A stretch of DNA of 64,000 bases. It comes from Phorcus lineatus (taxonomy: Eukaryota > Mollusca > Gastropoda > Trochida > Trochidae). Positions within the stretch are counted from its first letter, which is position 1, and every line of letters starts with the position of its first letter. Location of the stretch: positions 30,798,839 through 30,862,838 of the forward strand of contig OV121091.1 of NCBI GenBank assembly GCA_921293015.1. Direction: 5' to 3'. Made by a program: the position numbers and the translations under genes. Of this stretch, positions 59,854 to 64,000 are shown in pieces. Below the pieces are notes generated by a model. The model had not been told where the DNA came from. It saw only the letters and a program-made list of their open reading frames with translations, and did no database searches.

Positions 59854-62159
59854 AATAAGTTATCTTATTGTGTTCAGTAAATATGTATCATATGACCTTC
59901 AATTTAAGTAAATATGACATTTCCAAGAAACGATAGTTATCGCTTGTAATATAATCTCTAGACAATATGGCCACGCAAAAAATACCTAAAATGTAATGTG
60001 CAAGCTTATTCAAGGATATACCTTCTGGTGAACTTATTCTTTCGTCGACTGCAATAATACCTGATTTGATATTTATCTGTTTTGATATATCAAGTATATG
60101 CTATTCATTATTCTATTCATTTCACACTATTCCACACTATTCGTGACAATTCGGGTCTTGATGTGGCGTATCTCTCCTTTTAAAGGCATTACGGCACTCG
60201 TTTTGACGCTCAATTTGGTTATAAGGACAAACCTTCACTTTAACTTTCAATCGATGCAATAAACAACTTATTATTACTTACAATTGACCTGTAACCATTT
60301 TTCTAATGGATATAAAAAAATCTACGGTTGGTTGTGCACAACATATGAGATATGATGGTTGAAAACGGATGAGGTAGGACTGTTTCAGCTATTAAAGATA
60401 ACTTAACCTCTTAACAAAGGTTTCCTTTATAACCATAATCTTTCACTTAACCTATTTCTTATACAAAGTATTAACGTTGCTGTTGCATTAACGAAAGCGC
60501 AAGCCGATTCCGGCCTACAAATTGTATACAAAATTAGAATATTGCCGGTGTTGTAGTTCATGCGTAATGCAACATTTCATTAGTTCCTCCCGGTATTTAT
60601 AAATTTACTTTAGAACCTGAATGCTGACATTTATTCCAAATAACTTAATACGTAATATTATTGCTAATCGCTAGTAATAACAAGATATATGCATTATCTG
60701 TACATTATTTATATTTACGAAATATCAGGATGCGTCAGTCCCTTTCAGTTTCCTTTATTCATGAGTATAAGGTTTATACTGATCACAATCGTGAACATGA
60801 AATTTGATTAAAGAACGTAAGAGTTACGCGGATGACTTTTTATGCACACTACATATATTTTCTCAAATTGTTTGCTAAATTACAATATTAAAGATGCAAG
60901 TATGGAAAGCTATCTTTATAAACTAGTTTGTAATACTAGTATGTAAAAAGAGTGTTTTACGAAAGGGTACCCGATCGGTTTCGTTTAACCCATGAGGGAG
61001 CGGTGCAATGTTGCATTATCATATCATTTCAGCTTACCTTTATAACCCGAATAAGTAGACATTTGCCAAATTAATCAAATGTAGATTATTCAAAGACTAA
61101 TAGTAAAGATAGTATTATATTAAAGAATGAATATCTAAACATAATCAGATTTATATGAAACTAACTCGTGCGTCAGCGCCTTTGATATCCAACTAAATGA
61201 AATACAATATATCAATGTTCATAACTTATTCATATCCCTGTTAATTATATTTACATTATATATCAAATATTTTATTAGTATCTGTACCAAAAATGTATTG
61301 GTAATAACTGACGTTAACAAAGTGACATTATAACTGCCCTTCATTCCATAAAGAGAAATGATATTCGGCATAACGACGAATAGTCTATTTATCAAATACT
61401 CTTAAGCATCATAAAACATTTTCAGCGCTGTGGGCCGGCATCGAAAGGCTAGCCAAGCTGTTTTGATGGCTGACACAGTTTATCAACTCCCATCACCGTC
61501 ATGATTAATGTGGGGAGAAAATAGTTCGATTGAAAACAGAAAATGTATGTGAAATCTATATCTGTCGTGATTTTTTTATTAATGTTAAAATATTTTTGGA
61601 AACAACTTGGTGAAATAAAACTCATCCGGTGAGTAAATCTGAGCACAAAACCTGTGAAAGACCTCTAGCTTCGTTTTTTTACGTGATTAAATGCTTTATC
61701 ATAAAAAAAGTCCAACATGACATAAACTTTAAAAGGCTTTTTAATATCTAAAGATATATTGACACTGGAAAATTTAAACAGTTACATAGCAAAGACAACA
61801 AGTCGTTTAACAGGCCAGTAACGCCCGTGTCAAACTGGCTGAAGCCAAACTCAAATATTATACCATTTACATGAATAGTAGTTATATCACCTTTGCTCAC
61901 AGTCGAATTTAGCAGTTACCTGCATTAGATAAGATTCTACAAAACGACTGCCTAATTGACGCGCGTCAATATCCGTTTATTTCGATCAGAGTCGCTTCTA
62001 TATACCTCCATGTCGTCGCTCTACTGTATCGATTAAGGTTCAAATGATACTTTTTTTCTCGATCAAATGACACCATCGATCAAATTTGGCAAATGTTACT
62101 CGAACAACTCACGGAGTGACTCTTTAAGTATCCAAATCCAGAAATGGTTTTACAATTCA
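59854..62159. other. Intergenic, nothing recognised
   Basis: AT-rich DNA without open frames above 65 codons, without obvious tandem or inverted repeats and without splice-bordered exons. Confidence 0.5.
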
Positions 62160-62390
62160 GTGACGGGTCCAGGTATTTTAGAGGGGATTGGACACATATT
62201 TTAATGGGGGAAAATTTTAAAAAGGGTCAGATGTGCATCACTGACATAGATCCTAAGCATGTGTAAAGTTTTAGAAAGCTTTATAAAAAAAGTTTTGGTG
62301 TAGTTGATTTTGCAAGACAGGTACCCTTTTCAGGACGGACGGACCGCGCCACGACAGTATCCCCCTCCGTCTTCGCCAGCGGGGAACACA
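62160..62390. repeat. Decayed interspersed repeat
   Basis: The order agcatgtgtaaagttttaga aagcttta, caggacggacggaccg, agtatccccctccgtcttcg ccagcgggg resembles a molluscan interspersed repeat in which a ggacggacggac run is followed by agtatacccccc...cgcgggg. No Pol III boxes seen. Family name not known to me. Confidence 0.4.
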
Positions 62391-62800
62391 GATTTATACA
62401 GGCTTTCTAAATTGGAAATCACTAACAATAATTCTTCGATCGTGAAGATGGCAGGGTGTAACATTGTTTAAATAAATATCATATTCAAATATAAGAGCAT
62501 ACGGTGTAAAAGATCGCATTGAATAAATATTGAAAACATCTCCGAAAGTAATTTGAATCAACATCAAATGAACAATAGCACAAGCATTATAATACAAATA
62601 CATGCAAATACGAATTAGTACAATAGCGTTTGAAGCGCGAAGGTTAAATATATGTATACATGTATTTACAAGAAGTGAATTTTTTTCTAATTATCTTTGA
62701 ATAAAAGAACATTAAAAAAATTCAAGTGTCCCTAATTTACACATTTTAAAAATACGTTATTGACAATTCTTTCTTCAGACTGGAACAAAATATTCTAAAG

Positions 62801-64000
62801 TTATGTCCATTTTCCACTCTTCTCCATGAACTTATCCAATCGTTTCTTCTCCTTGCTGGTGAGGGCGCGGTTGTCGAAGGTTACTTGGTCGAGTTCCTCG
62901 AGCAGACGACGGAAGACATACTGCTTGAGAATGTACCTTGGGATTACGCCATCTTTGTGGTCCATCTGGAGAAGCTCCTCTGGAGTAATGAGGTCATGCA
63001 ACTGGAAGTATCAAGCAACCTTTTAAAAAGGATCTGCCCCGGGGCTAGTAATAATAAGATAAATCATTCATAATAGTCATAAGATTGACTGGGCTATTGC
63101 ACCTATAATGAAACAAAGCTTGCAACTGCCTACTCAATTTGAGGTGAGGTGAGGTGAGGTGAGGTGGTGTTTAACGCCGCTTTCAAGATTTTTTCACTTA
63201 TATCGCGGCTGCTAGTATTATTGCAGGGAGAAAGCCATTGTGGCAATGCATTGCGGTGAAACCTGCGAGCATCGGCTGGAACTAGCGAACCATGGGTGTT
63301 ACTGCGCTGACCTACTCAATTTGATTATTCTACCCTAAACAAGAACGCCACAACAGGACAGGCTTACGATTTAGATGGGAATATGGGACTAGACCAAATG
63401 TCATCCGATTGGTATATGAGAAGTGATAAAACCTATTCAATTATGATTAATTAACTATCAATCGTGTGGCAACTTGTCTCGTGTCAACAAAACGGATATC
63501 TGATACGTACGTAACTCGGCCAATGCGGGAATATTTAATTGATAGCATTAACGTAATAGAGGTTGTGAACACTGTCAAGCTGAAAAAAACGAAGAATATT
63601 ACCTTGGTCTGTTTCAGTGCCTTGTGGTATAGGGAGATGCGTCCAGTGTCGTCTATTTCCCACATGAGCTGGTCTGTCTCCACCTTGGCTTCCCGCTGAA
63701 TCTGTTTGTAAATTTCCAGGTAATAGTCTTGAATCTCGGACTTGGCCGTTTCATTGAGGCAGGGTTCTGTACAGCAAGAAAAGGCCTCAGAGCTAGCTGA
63801 AGTATTGGAAGCTTCTGTCAGAGTGGCCTCGTGTGTGTCCTCCTGGTCATCGACATTGGACTCCGTGTCACTTTGCTGGGATCCACAGAAACCTGAAGAG
63901 ACTGATCCAGTTTTGGAATCAGCTCTCTCCTTGAGGACTTCTTTCCCGGAGCCCGTGGACTCCCTGACGATTTTTGATATATCGCATCTCTTTGCTGAAT
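62801..64000 (-). CDS. C-terminal two exons of an unidentified protein, partial
   Basis: Exon 63603-64000 (open to the window edge, donor GTAATA) and last exon 62801-63001 (acceptor CTTCCAG, stop TAA at 62801-62803); phases agree, giving at least 198 residues. The visible N-terminal part is acidic and Ser/Thr-rich (SQQSDTESNVDDQEDTHEA), probably disordered. The C-terminal part is folded-looking and well conserved in style: IQDYYLEIYKQIQREAKVET, DQLMWEIDDTGRISLYHKAL, LHDLITPEELLQMDHKDGVI, PRYILKQYVFRRLLEELDQV, KRLDKFMEKSGKW. I do not recognise the family. The 5' part lies beyond 64000. Confidence 0.75.
63143..63310 (-). mobile_element. 5'-truncated copy of the same SINE
   Basis: Minus-strand copy of the SINE at 34130, lacking the tRNA head (it begins at the position equivalent to about 34277) and ending in five tcacc-type tail units. 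A 14-bp target-site duplication, cctactcaatttga, flanks it at 63129-63142 and 63311-63324. It sits in the last intron of the unidentified gene, in the sense orientation. The intact duplication suggests a fairly recent insertion. Confidence 0.9.

Overview
The window looks like a piece of an invertebrate animal genome, most likely a marine mollusc. It is AT-rich, its genes are split into many short exons with ordinary GT-AG borders, and it holds two copies of a tRNA-derived SINE whose 3' module (gcggcgttaaacaccaactcacc) is, from memory, typical of gastropod and bivalve SINEs. All recognisable genes lie on the minus strand. I saw no retrovirus, Polinton or other virus-like coding remains.

Layout in + coordinates. 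1-3.4 kb: non-coding flank with a small TIR transposon. 3.4-37.7 kb: one complete gene, a neurobeachin-like (NBEAL1/NBEAL2 type) BEACH-WD40 protein. I resolved 59 coding exons by hand; every exon length agrees with the phases of its neighbours, giving 8,007 nt including the stop, or 2,668 residues. Its introns carry several minisatellites, a full-length SINE, TIR elements, a GC-AG intron and a copied splice-acceptor segment. 37.7-45.5 kb: gene-poor DNA with repeat fragments and an unexplained motif cluster. 45.5-45.9 kb: a possible terminal exon of an unknown gene. 48.0-50.2 kb: a three-exon multi-pass membrane protein (370 residues) resembling drug/metabolite or triose-phosphate-type transporters. 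52.5 kb: a lone first-exon-like signal. 53.7-55.0 kb: a secreted coiled-coil plus YWTD-propeller gene whose frame shifts once. 55.9-59.9 kb: repeat-derived DNA with hairpins, inverted motif pairs and two converging first-exon-like signals. 60-62.8 kb: mostly empty, with one repeat remnant. 62.8-64.0 kb: the last two exons of an unidentified gene running off the right edge, with a 5'-truncated SINE in its last intron.

The genes show no operon-like link. The NBEAL protein is expected to act as a cytoplasmic scaffold in vesicle and granule traffic. The points most worth checking are splice-site related: a 21-bp minisatellite that multiplies the 3' splice site of exon 27 in frame, a copied exon-30 acceptor 41 nt upstream of the exon-35 acceptor, and tandem duplication of the gene's own stop-codon region. 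No clearly new biological system was identified.
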